Positions 19,101 through 27,040 of a stretch of DNA of 64,000 nt are shown piece by piece (position 1 is the stretch's first letter; each line of letters begins with the position of its first letter). The notes beneath the pieces are model-generated. The model was given only the letters and a program-made list of their open reading frames with translations, made no database searches and was not told the origin of the DNA. This DNA comes from Pseudalgibacter ostreae (GTDB lineage Bacteria > Bacteroidota > Bacteroidia > Flavobacteriales > Flavobacteriaceae): assembly GCF_042427585.1 (NCBI RefSeq), contig NZ_JBHMFC010000016.1, positions 112,156-176,155 of the forward strand. The letters run 5' to 3'. Made by a program: the position numbers and the translations under genes.

Positions 19101-20468
19101 AATCAGTTTTCGGGCATTTTCGATTTTAGCATAATCTGCACCCTCTTTAACAATAGAAGACAACGCTCCAAACCCTTGCTGTACGGTAGCCACATCTCTA
19201 ATAGCATTATTAAGCACAGAACCAGAACCTATGGCCGTAGGGTCATAATCATTATTGGTATTGTCTGGCAATCCACTAGGTTTGTTTAAAAACCCACTAG
19301 GCAACGGGTCTAGTAAAAAATTATCGTTATCAGCATTTCCGGGATCATAAACAGATTCTCCTAAATCCTGAAGAGCAACAACATTCCTTACGTTATCCGT
19401 TCTATTACTTCTATTGGTTACCCATACTTCCAGACGTGTAATTTGCAAACCCTTTGTATTTAAATACGGATAGGTTTTTAAAGCCTCGTCGTAAGAATCC
19501 CTAAAGTACTGTGCTAAGAAATAATGTCGGTTTTCATCATAATCTCGTATAAACAACTCAAACTCCTGTAGTGTGCCGCCCCCTTGAGCTACTACTGTTG
19601 TAGCTTGCGATTTCTGTTCAGAAAACACACCTGTAACCGTTGTTTTTCCAAACTGCAATTGAGTTTTTACCCCAAACAAACTCTGTGCTCCCGTGATTAA
19701 AGAGCTGTTTAAAGGCATACTTACATTACCAACTTCTATTTTTTGAATTATAGAATCTTCGCCACCACCAGCCGTGGGATCATATTCTAATTTTACTAAC
19801 TGTTGAAAATCAAATGTAGATTGGGTGTCATAATTAGCAGTTACCTGAAGTCTAGTTCCCACCTTACCCATTAAGCTTAAGCTGATGCGCTGATCAAAAT
19901 CAAAATTAAAATTACTTCTATTTTTAGGTGAAAATGAAGGGTTGTCCTGCTTAGAAAATAAAACCCCTAAATCCATTTCTACAGACCCTTGAGGAACAAC
20001 CTGAATAGTATCACCTCCAAAAATAGATCTAAAAAGTCCAGACCTTACATAGAAATCTGGCAATAAGTTCTTTTGCTCTTCTTCTGCTCCTTCTTTTTTA
20101 CCGTCAAAAGCATCTATTTTTTGTTTATAATACGCTTTAAGATTTTCTTTTGCCACCAGTTCATGGTATTCTTTTGGTGTTAAAATAATAGGATAATCAA
20201 TATTGAAATTCCCTACCTTTTGAGTGTAAATGTATCGATCGATAACAGGGTCGTAGGTATATTTAGCTTCAACACTATTAGGGTCTGGTATTTTCATATA
20301 ACCCAAATCAAAACCTGTTTCTAAAGAGTCTTGAGGTATAGGTTCTTGTGCTAAAAGACCTGTAGAAAACAATAAACCAATAATAGTCAATAGAACATTC
20401 CGATTGCGCGTAGCAGCATAACATCTTTTAAAACTTTTAAAAAAAACAAGGCGAATTAATCTATTCAA
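13143..20468 (-). CDS. sprA: T9SS outer membrane translocon SprA (gliding motility)
   Basis: 2441 residues, in the range of SprA, the very large 36-stranded beta-barrel that is the outer membrane pore of the type IX secretion system. An extended N-terminus with a hydrophobic segment (NVLLTIIGLLFSTGLLAQ, about 24-41) is the export signal. Conserved blocks seen include LLPDFYVRSGLFRSIFGGDTI, MDLGVLFSKQDNPSFSPKNR, RISLSLMGKVGTRLQVTANYDTQ, SYVDDFEGSQNAIDLSSQQSW and the C-terminal barrel strand SIRSGITIRYNFGN. It exports adhesins and enzymes with C-terminal sorting domains and is needed for gliding. It starts 6 bases after the ruvA stop and shares the ruvA promoter. Confidence 0.97.
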   Translation of the reverse strand: MNRLIRLVFFKSFKRCYAATRNRNVLLTIIGLLFSTGLLAQEPIPQDSLETGFDLGYMKIPDPNSVEAKYTYDPVIDRYIYTQKVGNFNIDYPIILTPKEYHELVAKENLKAYYKQKIDAFDGKKEGAEEEQKNLLPDFYVRSGLFRSIFGGDTIQVVPQGSVEMDLGVLFSKQDNPSFSPKNRSNFNFDFDQRISLSLMGKVGTRLQVTANYDTQSTFDFQQLVKLEYDPTAGGGEDSIIQKIEVGNVSMPLNSSLITGAQSLFGVKTQLQFGKTTVTGVFSEQKSQATTVVAQGGGTLQEFELFIRDYDENRHYFLAQYFRDSYDEALKTYPYLNTKGLQITRLEVWVTNRSNRTDNVRNVVALQDLGESVYDPGNADNDNFLLDPLPSGFLNKPSGLPDNTNNDYDPTAIGSGSVLNNAIRDVATVQQGFGALSSIVKEGADYAKIENARKLISGQEYTLNAELGYVSLNQRLNNDEVLAVAFQYTVGGKVYQVGEFANDGVDATNVSTNSSGQVTSVVNSNLVVKLLKSSITNVNQPIWNLMMKNIYDTGAYQLSQDDFKLNIFYNENTPLNFITPVTGTPFPPFDNFTSNTNDDLPIREVPLLRFFNLDKLNFNNDPQSNGDGFFDFVPGITVIPQNGKIVFTSAEPFGAYLFEKLSLSASENYNDNTTYNANQEKYVYDILYKQTKTAALQEIEKNKFQLKGQYKSEGSDGIPIGAFNVARGSVKVTAGGRLLVEGIDYTVDYQLGRVQILDEALKASNTPIEVSTENNAVFGQQTKRFTGLNVEHKFNENFLLGATLLNLNERPITQKANYGTESINNTIFGVNGNYASEVPFLTRLVNKLPNIDTDVPSNISFRGEFAYLAPGAPKRTNFNGESTSYVDDFEGSQNAIDLSSQQSWHMSSRPLGLGRVYPGQDGEDEIGIQNGFDRAMLNWYNIDPIFYSSQRPKGMTDEDMSSLYTSRVFINELFPNRDLVQGQQSVLNTLDLAFYPKERGPYNFNPNNTNGNTILNASQAWAGITRALTSTDLEQANVEYIEFWLQDPFQENPSNPGGKLVFNLGDISEDIVKDGRKLYENGLPKDGDVSLLQTTEWGTVVPQNQSLVYAFDSKGQERKNQDVGYDGINDDEEIARFGTGFGDDPSRDNYAYFLNAEGGIFERYKKYNGVEGNTPDTFSNTDRGSNTQPDVEDINRDNTMNTIDSYFEYELEITRQNLPVDQNSFNNIPDSNPLKEFLRDFKDRPRSLANGETKNVRWYQFRIPVQGSHVKAVNDIADLRSVRFARMYLKEFTESTIFRFGSLDLVRSDWRRFTQTLEANKDNPADDITDFSIGVIGTIENEGSYKSPPSVEPEELFNNNTVVRQNEQSLVAKVCNLESQDARAVYKNINIDMRQYKRIRMFMHAGNEDTGTLTDKELVGFIRMGSDLTQNYYQIEIPLKVSTGVSREALWPEENEINLSMEVLSKMKALGISNMTLSNDTPTFYDVVDGQINETSVPEFSPYTIGQQRVAIKGNPNFGDIRSLMVGVKNTTSRNDICGEVWFNELRLSDLDNDGGWAAVLSMDTNLADFASISATGNKSTSGFGGIEQGPSQRALEDVQQYDVVTNVNLGQLLPKKWGIQLPFNYAQSEELVTPKYDQYYKDLTLDSRLDAASSASEKETIKQNSEDYTKRQSINFIGVRKIRTGEAKPRFYDVENLTLNYSYNKVEHRDFEIENATNKTVRVGANYAYNFNPVTIEPFKKNDSLFTGKYWKILKDFNLNLLPASFTLNTDFNRQFNKQKFREIDLGGDNIGIEELFRRNYTFDFQYAINYNITKSLQLNFAASNNNIVRNYFKDNIINGEQDADLDVWDGFFDFGDPNRQSQNLGITYRLPLSKIPTLSFIDATYQYSGDFQWQKGSDLYGNIELDGETYDLGNTVQNANVHNLNTNLDMTKLYRYLGLTKKTVRRTTVRPRSTPQGLAPAGDANSAKPQKNTLSGSKLLNVGIDALTSIKRIQINYSENNGTFLPGYTRTPGLVGTFKPSVGYTFGSQSDVRDLAARKGWLTYYQDFNQQYTETQTKQLDVSASIEPARDFKIDIIGNRSYFRNYAENYRIDVNNDNQYVALSPNTFGNFNISTILIKTAFNKSDENVSDAFNDFRANRIKVAYRIAQEAGIDLNNPVNIDAQGYPKGFGKNSQKVLLPSFLAAYTGQDADKVKLTAFRDVPIPNWDMKYTGLMKFNWFKKHFKRFSLTHGYRSLYTINQFQSNLDYTAPNFNLDYDNQSQSVKDQSGNYKNETLFSNVNLTEMFSPLIRIDFEMMNSVKILAEIKKDRLLSLSFDNNLMTEVQGKEYVLGLGYRIKDVHIRSQLAGPRQRIVSDLNMKADVSIRDNKTIIRYLDLENNQVTTGQTIWGVKYSADYAFSKNLTGIFYFDYTFSEYAISTAFPQTSIRSGITIRYNFGN

Positions 20469-20474
20469 AATCTA

Positions 20475-21056
20475 TTATAGGTTTTTTAAAGCTAATTTAA
20501 TAATGTTTTCAACCGTGGCTTCTGGTTGCGAAACCATAATTTTATCTACAACGCGTTCGGCTTGTTTTTTTACAAATCCTAATACTTCTAATGCAGATAA
20601 CGCTTCATCTTTATTCGTATTGTTCTTTGAAACAGAAACCTCATCAATATCATATATTTTGAGGATTTTATCTTTCAAATCGATTATCACACGTTGAGCT
20701 GTTTTAGCACCAATACCTTTTATGGATTGAATCAAGGCCACATCGCCAGTAGCAATACCTTCTCGAACCTGTTTAGGTGTTAAAGACGACAGCATGGTAC
20801 GAGCAATACTAGGCCCAATACCACTTACGGAAATTAAGAGCTTGAATATTTCACGTTCTGCAGTAGAAGAGAAACCATATAGCGTATGGCCATCTTCTTT
20901 AATTTGAAGATGTGTGTATAATTTTAGGTGGTCTTGATCAGGAATTTGTGAATAGGTATGTAGTGAAATGTTCAATACATAGCCTACACCGTTACAATCA
21001 ATAACAACATCTGTTGGATTTTTTTCTACAAGTTCCCCTTGAATATGTGTTATCAT
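20475..21056 (-). CDS. ruvA: Holliday junction branch migration protein RuvA
   Basis: 193 residues: N-terminal OB fold (MITHIQGELVEKNPTDVVIDCNGVGY), two helix-hairpin-helix motifs (VSGIGPSIARTML and IKGIGAKTAQRVI), an acidic hinge and the C-terminal UBA-like domain III (ALSALEVLGFVKKQAERVV) that binds RuvB. RuvA tetramers hold the four-way junction while RuvB pumps. ruvB lies 7 kb away at 28002-29024 and not adjacent, which is usual in Bacteroidota. It leads the ruvA-sprA transcription unit. Confidence 0.97.
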   Translation of the reverse strand: MITHIQGELVEKNPTDVVIDCNGVGYVLNISLHTYSQIPDQDHLKLYTHLQIKEDGHTLYGFSSTAEREIFKLLISVSGIGPSIARTMLSSLTPKQVREGIATGDVALIQSIKGIGAKTAQRVIIDLKDKILKIYDIDEVSVSKNNTNKDEALSALEVLGFVKKQAERVVDKIMVSQPEATVENIIKLALKNL

Positions 21057-21078
21057 CTAATACAGTTGGTTTTACGAC

Positions 21079-21108
21079 CAAATGTAAGGAATTTATTTGC
21101 ATCTCAAA
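21079..21108 (-). promoter_or_regulatory. Bacteroidota promoter for ruvA-sprA
   Basis: Minus strand: TTTG (21105-21108), 18 bases, TACATTTG (21079-21086); both boxes are exact. It occupies the 60 bases between the malic enzyme stop and the ruvA start. Confidence 0.75.
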
Positions 21109-21116
21109 TACATTCC

Positions 21117-23405
21117 TTATTGGCCTTTAATGGTTTCTTTTTGTTTTTGTTGCGCATCGATAACAGCAATAGCAGTCATGTTTACAATTTCATCCACACT
21201 GGCATCCAATTGAAGAATATGAACTGGCTTCTTCATCCCCATCATTATTGGGCCTATAGACTCTGCTCCATTAAGTTCTTTTAATAACTTATAGGTAATG
21301 TTTGCCGCATCTAAGTTAGGAAATACTAAAGTGTTGACCTTTCTTCCCGCCAATTTAGAAAACGGAAATTTATCTAAGAGCATTTCATTGTTAAGCGCAA
21401 AATCTGTTTGCAACTCACCATCTACCAACATGTTAGGAAAACGGCTGTGTAAATAAGAAACCGCTTCTCTAATTTTTGCAGCTCTTGGATGGTTTGATGA
21501 TCCAAAATTCGAATAAGATATCATGGCTATAACTGGCTCTAATCCAAACATTTTAACCACTTCTGAAGTCATTTTAACTATTTCAGCAAGTTCTTTAGCA
21601 TCTGGATCAATATTAATAGAGGTGTCACTTAAAAATAAAGGACCTCGTTTGGTCATCATTAAATTAGTAGTTGCTACACGCTTAGCTCCTTTAGCCATAC
21701 CCACAAGCTCTAACATAGGCTTTACAACAGATGGATAGCTCGTAGAGAAACCAGAAATTAAAGCATCGGCGTCGCCTTCATTCACCATCATTGCAGCAAA
21801 ATAATTACGCTCTCTTAATAATTTTTGGGCAGCATAGTAAGTAATCCCTCTACGTTTGCGTTCCTGCCAATACACTTTAGCATATTTATTTTTTCGCTCT
21901 ATTTCATCATCAGACTTAGGGTCTATTATCGGTACATCGGCATCAAATTCAATTTCGGCCATTAAACGCTCAATCACATCTTTTCGACCTAATAGGATAG
22001 GAAAAGCAATGCCTTCTTCATAGGCTATTTGTGCAGCTTTTAGAACCTTTAAATGATCTGCTTCAGCATAAACAACTCGTTTTGGGTTTGTTTTTGCACG
22101 ATTAATAATCATTTTGATTATTTTGTTATCCGATCCTAAACGTTCTAACAAAGTGTTTTTGTACTTCTCCCAATCTAAAATAGGCTCCTTGGCCACACCA
22201 CTCTCCATCGCTGCTTTTGCTACTGCAGGTGGGATTTCGGCAATTAAACGAGGATCAAAGGGCTTAGGGATAATATACTCTTTGCCAAAGGTTAAACGGG
22301 TTTCTCCATAAGCAATATTTACCTGCTCTGGAACGGCTTCTTTAGCTAAATGAGCCAATGCTTTCACTGCGGCCATTTTCATGGCTTCATTTATTTTTGT
22401 AGCCCTAACATCTAAAGCGCCTCTAAAAATGAAGGGAAATCCTAATACATTATTAACCTGATTAGGGTGATCACTTCTACCCGTGGCCATGATAATATCT
22501 TTACGAGTGGCTACGGCCAACTCATACTCTATTTCTGGATTTGGATTTGCCATAGCAAAAACAATAGGGTTTTTAGCCATGGTTAACAGCATTTCTGGTG
22601 ATACGATATCTGCTTTAGACAAACCTATAAACACATCGGCCTCTTCCATGGCCTGATCCAAGGTGTCTATTTTTCTATGCGTAGCAAATTCTGCTTTTTC
22701 TAAAGTTAAATTGTCACGATCGTCTCTTATCACACCTTTGCTATCCAACATCACCATATTTTCACGTCTTGCCCCACAAGCCTGGTATAAACGTGAGCAT
22801 GAAATAGCAGCAGCACCAGCACCACTGATGACTATTTTCACCTCATCCATTTTTTTCCCACTTATTTCTACTGCATTTATCAAAGCTGCTGCAGAAATAA
22901 TGGCTGTCCCATGTTGATCATCGTGCATAACCGGAATATCCAACTCCTCTTTCAAACGTCTTTCGATTTCAAAAGCTTCAGGAGCTTTAATATCTTCAAG
23001 GTTTATGCCCCCAAAAGTTGGGGCTATCTTTTTTACGGTTTGAATAAACTCTTCTACATCTTCCGTATCAATCTCAATATCAAACACATCAATATCAGCG
23101 AAAATCTTGAATAACAGCCCTTTGCCTTCCATAACCGGCTTCGACGCTTCAGGCCCAATATTACCTAAGCCTAAAACCGCCGTTCCATTAGAAATTACAG
23201 CAACTAAATTACCTTTCGCTGTATACTTATAGACGTTGTTAACATCTTTCTGTATTTCTAAACAAGGTTCTGCAACACCTGGTGAATACGCTAAAGATAA
23301 ATCTCTTTGTGTGGCATATTTTTTTGTTGGAACAACTTCAATTTTCCCTGGGGTTGGCTTCGCGTGATAAATAAGGGCTTCTATACGCTTGCTTTGTTTG
23401 CTCAT
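21117..23405 (-). CDS. maeB: NADP-dependent malic enzyme with phosphotransacetylase domain
   Basis: 762 residues, the length of MaeB-type two-domain enzymes. Residues 1 to about 420 form the malic enzyme: SLAYSPGVAEPCLEI, the catalytic KGNLVAVISNGTAVLGLGNIG, metal-binding HDDQHGTAI and the dinucleotide loop VISGAGAAAISC. From about 430 to the end is a phosphate acetyl/butyryl transferase-like domain (RVVYAEADHLKVLKAA, ELQTDFALN), which in relatives is regulatory and not catalytic. It converts malate to pyruvate and CO2 with NADPH. A -7 box lies 24 bases before the start. Confidence 0.95.
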   Translation of the reverse strand: MSKQSKRIEALIYHAKPTPGKIEVVPTKKYATQRDLSLAYSPGVAEPCLEIQKDVNNVYKYTAKGNLVAVISNGTAVLGLGNIGPEASKPVMEGKGLLFKIFADIDVFDIEIDTEDVEEFIQTVKKIAPTFGGINLEDIKAPEAFEIERRLKEELDIPVMHDDQHGTAIISAAALINAVEISGKKMDEVKIVISGAGAAAISCSRLYQACGARRENMVMLDSKGVIRDDRDNLTLEKAEFATHRKIDTLDQAMEEADVFIGLSKADIVSPEMLLTMAKNPIVFAMANPNPEIEYELAVATRKDIIMATGRSDHPNQVNNVLGFPFIFRGALDVRATKINEAMKMAAVKALAHLAKEAVPEQVNIAYGETRLTFGKEYIIPKPFDPRLIAEIPPAVAKAAMESGVAKEPILDWEKYKNTLLERLGSDNKIIKMIINRAKTNPKRVVYAEADHLKVLKAAQIAYEEGIAFPILLGRKDVIERLMAEIEFDADVPIIDPKSDDEIERKNKYAKVYWQERKRRGITYYAAQKLLRERNYFAAMMVNEGDADALISGFSTSYPSVVKPMLELVGMAKGAKRVATTNLMMTKRGPLFLSDTSINIDPDAKELAEIVKMTSEVVKMFGLEPVIAMISYSNFGSSNHPRAAKIREAVSYLHSRFPNMLVDGELQTDFALNNEMLLDKFPFSKLAGRKVNTLVFPNLDAANITYKLLKELNGAESIGPIMMGMKKPVHILQLDASVDEIVNMTAIAVIDAQQKQKETIKGQ

Positions 23406-23756
23406 ATGTTTTGGATTGTTTAGTATTACAAAGATAATAATCCAATTAAGGTAACACCTAATCTTTTAAAAAATTGATATACTGCTACAGCATCCTTTTT
23501 ACGCAAATAGTGTTAAATTTAAATGCGATATAGCTCATATAACTTTCTATTATCTTTACTTTAAGCCTTATTAAATAGTTTCTGCCGCAAGGTAGAGTAT
23601 TAAAAATTAGTTATTTTAGATATAGACTTTCTCTTGATTAAAGCAACTAATTGGCAAATTAAAAACACATTCAACTGAAAATCTATGCCTTACAACTATT
23701 ATCCATTACTAAAACCCTATTTTGTAATTCAAATTTTTGAAGTCCTTTAAGCATAC
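23406..23756. other. Divergent intergenic region, maeB and outer membrane protein
   Basis: 351 bases between two divergent genes. Apart from the maeB -7 box at 23429-23436 I see no open frame, hairpin or repeat. The rightward gene must have a promoter here, but no exact TAnnTTTG was found on the plus strand. Confidence 0.5.
23429..23436 (-). promoter_or_regulatory. Candidate -7 box for maeB
   Basis: Minus strand TATCTTTG, an exact TAnnTTTG match, 24 bases before the malic enzyme start. The upstream TTTG box is not evident. Confidence 0.5.
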
Positions 23757-25631
23757 ATGAAACTCAAGTCTCTCATCATATATATAATATTACTACCTCT
23801 AGGAGCCGTGCTTTTTGCACAGACAAAACCTGTAAAACAAGATACTGTTCCGGTTTATGAAAAAATCGAGACCTATTCAGAGCGCCATAGACTTACCAAA
23901 ACCTTATACAAACTGATATTCAAAAGCTCTAGAAAAAAAAAGGCGCGGCATAACACCCCAACCGAACAACCAGACTATAGCGTATACCAAGGAAAACCTA
24001 TAAGGCGTATTATTATAGAAACCTTAGACCCTTTTGGTTACGCTGTAGAAGACACTACCAAGCGAGCGAAAAACAGATTAGGAGAATTAGGCAATAAAAT
24101 CCACATTAAATCCAATAATATCGCAATAAAAAATTTATTGCTCTTTAAAAAAAACACAGCATTAGACACTTTATTGCTTACGGAATCCAAACGGTTAATG
24201 CGTTCACAAAAGTTTATAAGAAGCGTGCAGATAGAGGTAAGCAAGCCCCATACTGAAAACGATTCTGTAGACGTAAAAGTTCGTGTTTTAGATTCGTGGA
24301 GCTTAATTCCTGAAGGCTCTATTTCAACATCAAAATTAAACTTCAAACTTAAAGAACGGAATTTCTTAGGATTTGGCCATCAGTTTAATAATCAATTTAT
24401 AGAACGGTTTGATGATAGCAAATCTGCATACAGCTTTGAATATATCATACCTACGATAAAAAAAACCTACATTAACACAGCATTAGCCTACGAAAAAAGT
24501 GTAGAAGGCTATTACAAGAAGAGCATACGTGTTGAAAGGGATTTTATTTCACCATTAACAAGATGGGCTGGCGGTATTTATCTGGAGGAACGCTTTAGAC
24601 AAGATTCCTTGCCTAATACTGCACTTGAATTTAAAGAACAAAACTTCAAGTTTAACACACAGGATATCTGGATAGGACATGCTTTTAACATATTTAAAAA
24701 GTACACGTCCCAATCCCGAACCACCAATCTTATAACCGCTTTACGGTTTGCCAATGCTAATTATAAAGAAGATCCTAAAATCGAGTATGATCCTATCGAT
24801 TATTTTGCTGATGAAGTATTTTATATGGGGCGTATCGGCGTAGCTTCAAGACAATTTGTGGAAGATGCCTATATTTTTAGGGATGGCATTGTTGAGGATG
24901 TACCCATTGGCTTTGCTTATTCCATCACATCGGGAGTCCAAAGAAAAAACAGCAATAATAGACTGTATTTTGGTGCTGGTATTTCGGTAGCGAAATATTC
25001 GAAACGAGGCTATTTTAATGCGCGCTTAGAATACGGTACGTTTTTAAATCATCGTAAAGCAGAACAGACGGCGGTATCCTTAGAGTTAAATTATTTTACC
25101 GATTTAATGTCCCTGGGCAACAATTGGAAAATGCGCCAATTTATAAAACCTCAGATATTATTAGGCTTTAACCGATTAAATAGCATTGGAGACCGACTAA
25201 ATTTAAATGAAGACGTTCGGGCTTTAGGTTACGATCGAAACGAGTACAGACGCAATCAAGGGGCTGGAATCCCTGGTTTTGATGCCGAAATATATGGCTC
25301 ACAAAAAATGCTTTTATCGCTTCAAACCCAATTTTATTCTCCTTGGAACATTCTAGGCTTTAGGCTTAACCCTTATATAAACATTACATCTGGCCTTATG
25401 GGGAAAACGGACAATCCAGCGTACAATAAAAAACTATATACATCTGTAGGCGTAGGTTTTATTATTAGAAATGATTATTTGGTATTTAACTCTTTTCAGC
25501 TGTCTCTATCATATTACCCAACCATTCCTGGCCAAGGCCACAATCTGTTTAAAACAAACTCTCTCAGAACGCATGATTTTGGTTTTCAAGCCATTGAAAT
25601 AGGAAAACCCAGTACCGTTTGGCACCAATAA
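23757..25631 (+). CDS. Outer membrane barrel protein, BamA/surface-antigen-like
   Basis: 624 residues. Signal peptide (about 1-22, ending LFAQ), a basic stretch, then YQGKPIRRIIIETLDPFGYAV and the IKNLLLFKKNTALDTLLLTESKRLMRSQKFIRSVQIEV segment, which resembles one POTRA-like domain of Omp85 proteins, followed by a beta-barrel of about 400 residues with alternating aromatic strands and GAGISVAKYSKRGYFNARLEYG. It may insert or secrete proteins or lipids at the outer membrane; I cannot assign a substrate. It is the only rightward gene between 1 and 41485 and stands alone; the next gene converges on it with 31 bases between. Confidence 0.7.
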   Translation: MKLKSLIIYIILLPLGAVLFAQTKPVKQDTVPVYEKIETYSERHRLTKTLYKLIFKSSRKKKARHNTPTEQPDYSVYQGKPIRRIIIETLDPFGYAVEDTTKRAKNRLGELGNKIHIKSNNIAIKNLLLFKKNTALDTLLLTESKRLMRSQKFIRSVQIEVSKPHTENDSVDVKVRVLDSWSLIPEGSISTSKLNFKLKERNFLGFGHQFNNQFIERFDDSKSAYSFEYIIPTIKKTYINTALAYEKSVEGYYKKSIRVERDFISPLTRWAGGIYLEERFRQDSLPNTALEFKEQNFKFNTQDIWIGHAFNIFKKYTSQSRTTNLITALRFANANYKEDPKIEYDPIDYFADEVFYMGRIGVASRQFVEDAYIFRDGIVEDVPIGFAYSITSGVQRKNSNNRLYFGAGISVAKYSKRGYFNARLEYGTFLNHRKAEQTAVSLELNYFTDLMSLGNNWKMRQFIKPQILLGFNRLNSIGDRLNLNEDVRALGYDRNEYRRNQGAGIPGFDAEIYGSQKMLLSLQTQFYSPWNILGFRLNPYINITSGLMGKTDNPAYNKKLYTSVGVGFIIRNDYLVFNSFQLSLSYYPTIPGQGHNLFKTNSLRTHDFGFQAIEIGKPSTVWHQ

Positions 25632-25662
25632 AGAAACATTAGCTTTTTTACTCGGATGCTGT

Positions 25663-26865
25663 CTATTTTTCAAGTGAAAAAATAAACCTAGCACCTTTTC
25701 CTACCTCTGATTCTACACGTATGGATCCTCCAGATTTTTCAACTATCTTTTTTACTGTCGCCAAGCCAATACCATTACCATGTTGGCCGTATTTATCATA
25801 AACAGCTCCTTTTTCAAAGATATTAAATATTTTATCCTGAAAATCCTTAGCAATGCCTAATCCGTTGTCTTGCACATAAAAGTGATAATGTTTATCACTT
25901 TCTGAGATTCCCATCTCTATCTCTACTATGTCTTTTTCATTATACTTAATAGCATTTGTAAACAAGTTAATTAAAACTTGATGAATTGCTGTCCTGTTTA
26001 CATGGATTCGGGTTAAAGATGATTTTAGAGTTATTTTTAAATTATGGTCCGAAATAAAAAGATCGGAGATATCATTTTTCAAAGTTTCTACACTAATACT
26101 TAACTTGTCTTCTCTTAAAATATTTTCACTTTTGCTATAACTTAATAAGCCATCTATTAAACTACTTAAACTATCAGACGAACTTATAATGGCTTTCAAC
26201 ATCTCTTGCCCCTCTTCATCAATTTTCGACTTATAATCGTCTAGCACCAATTCTGCCAAACTTGAAATATTATATAAAGGAGATTTTAGATCGTGGGCCG
26301 CAATAAAAGCAAAGCGCTCTAAAGCAATGTTTCTTTCCTCTAAATGCGTTAAGGTTTGCTCCAGTAATAATTTACTTTTTCGGAGTTCTAACAAATTCAT
26401 GACCTGGTTTGAAAGTGCTCGCAACGACTTAATTTGACTAGAAGTAAGCAAATTGGGTTTATGATCAATAACACATAAAGTACCTAAAGGAAATCCGTTT
26501 TTACTAATCAAGGGCATCCCTGCATAAAAAACCACATGAGGATCTCCTGTTACAAAAGGATTATCATGAAAGCGCATATCTTTTCTAGTGTCTTGTATCA
26601 CAAAAACATCTTCGGGATAGTTTATAGCATGAGCACAAAACGCATATTCCTTAGGGGTTTCCTGAACATCAATTCCATGGTGCGATTTAAACCATTGTCT
26701 TTTATCATCAATAAAACTAATAAGAGAAATAGGAGCGCCACATATTTCTGCGGCTATTTCTGTTAAATTATCGTAATCCGCTTCAGAAATAGTATCCAGA
26801 ATAGAATATGTTTTTAAATCCTTAATTCTGTCTTTTTCATTAGCCTTTTCTTCGGGTTCAATCAC
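25663..26865 (-). CDS. GAF-domain sensor histidine kinase
   Basis: 400 residues. A GAF domain (about 25-160; TEIAAEICGAPISLISFID, FYAGMPLISKNGFPLGTLCVID) of the type common in cytosolic flavobacterial kinases, then HisKA with the phospho-acceptor His191 in FAFIAAHDLKSPLYN, and an HATPase domain with N-box LINLFTNAIKYNEKD, G1 VQDNGLGIA and G2 GNGIGLATVKKIVEKSGG. No membrane helix, so it is cytoplasmic and senses a small ligand, redox state or light. No response regulator is adjacent, so its partner is unknown. Confidence 0.92.
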   Translation of the reverse strand: MIEPEEKANEKDRIKDLKTYSILDTISEADYDNLTEIAAEICGAPISLISFIDDKRQWFKSHHGIDVQETPKEYAFCAHAINYPEDVFVIQDTRKDMRFHDNPFVTGDPHVVFYAGMPLISKNGFPLGTLCVIDHKPNLLTSSQIKSLRALSNQVMNLLELRKSKLLLEQTLTHLEERNIALERFAFIAAHDLKSPLYNISSLAELVLDDYKSKIDEEGQEMLKAIISSSDSLSSLIDGLLSYSKSENILREDKLSISVETLKNDISDLFISDHNLKITLKSSLTRIHVNRTAIHQVLINLFTNAIKYNEKDIVEIEMGISESDKHYHFYVQDNGLGIAKDFQDKIFNIFEKGAVYDKYGQHGNGIGLATVKKIVEKSGGSIRVESEVGKGARFIFSLEK

Positions 26866-27040
26866 AATAGTTTAATTTAGGTAAAAACAAAAATAACATA
26901 TTTCTATTGGTTAAATGTGAATAAAGCACTATAGATTTTATAATGTTTAGTTAAAACAATATGAAATAGATTTTTAAAACACCTTCAAGTGCGAAAGCTC
27001 TTTCAGATAAAATAATAACACTATAAACCACCACATGAGT

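Noticed and set aside
13143..20468. Possible fusion or frameshift in the 7.3 kb frame
   Set aside because: The length of about 2400 residues and continuous conserved blocks are normal for SprA.
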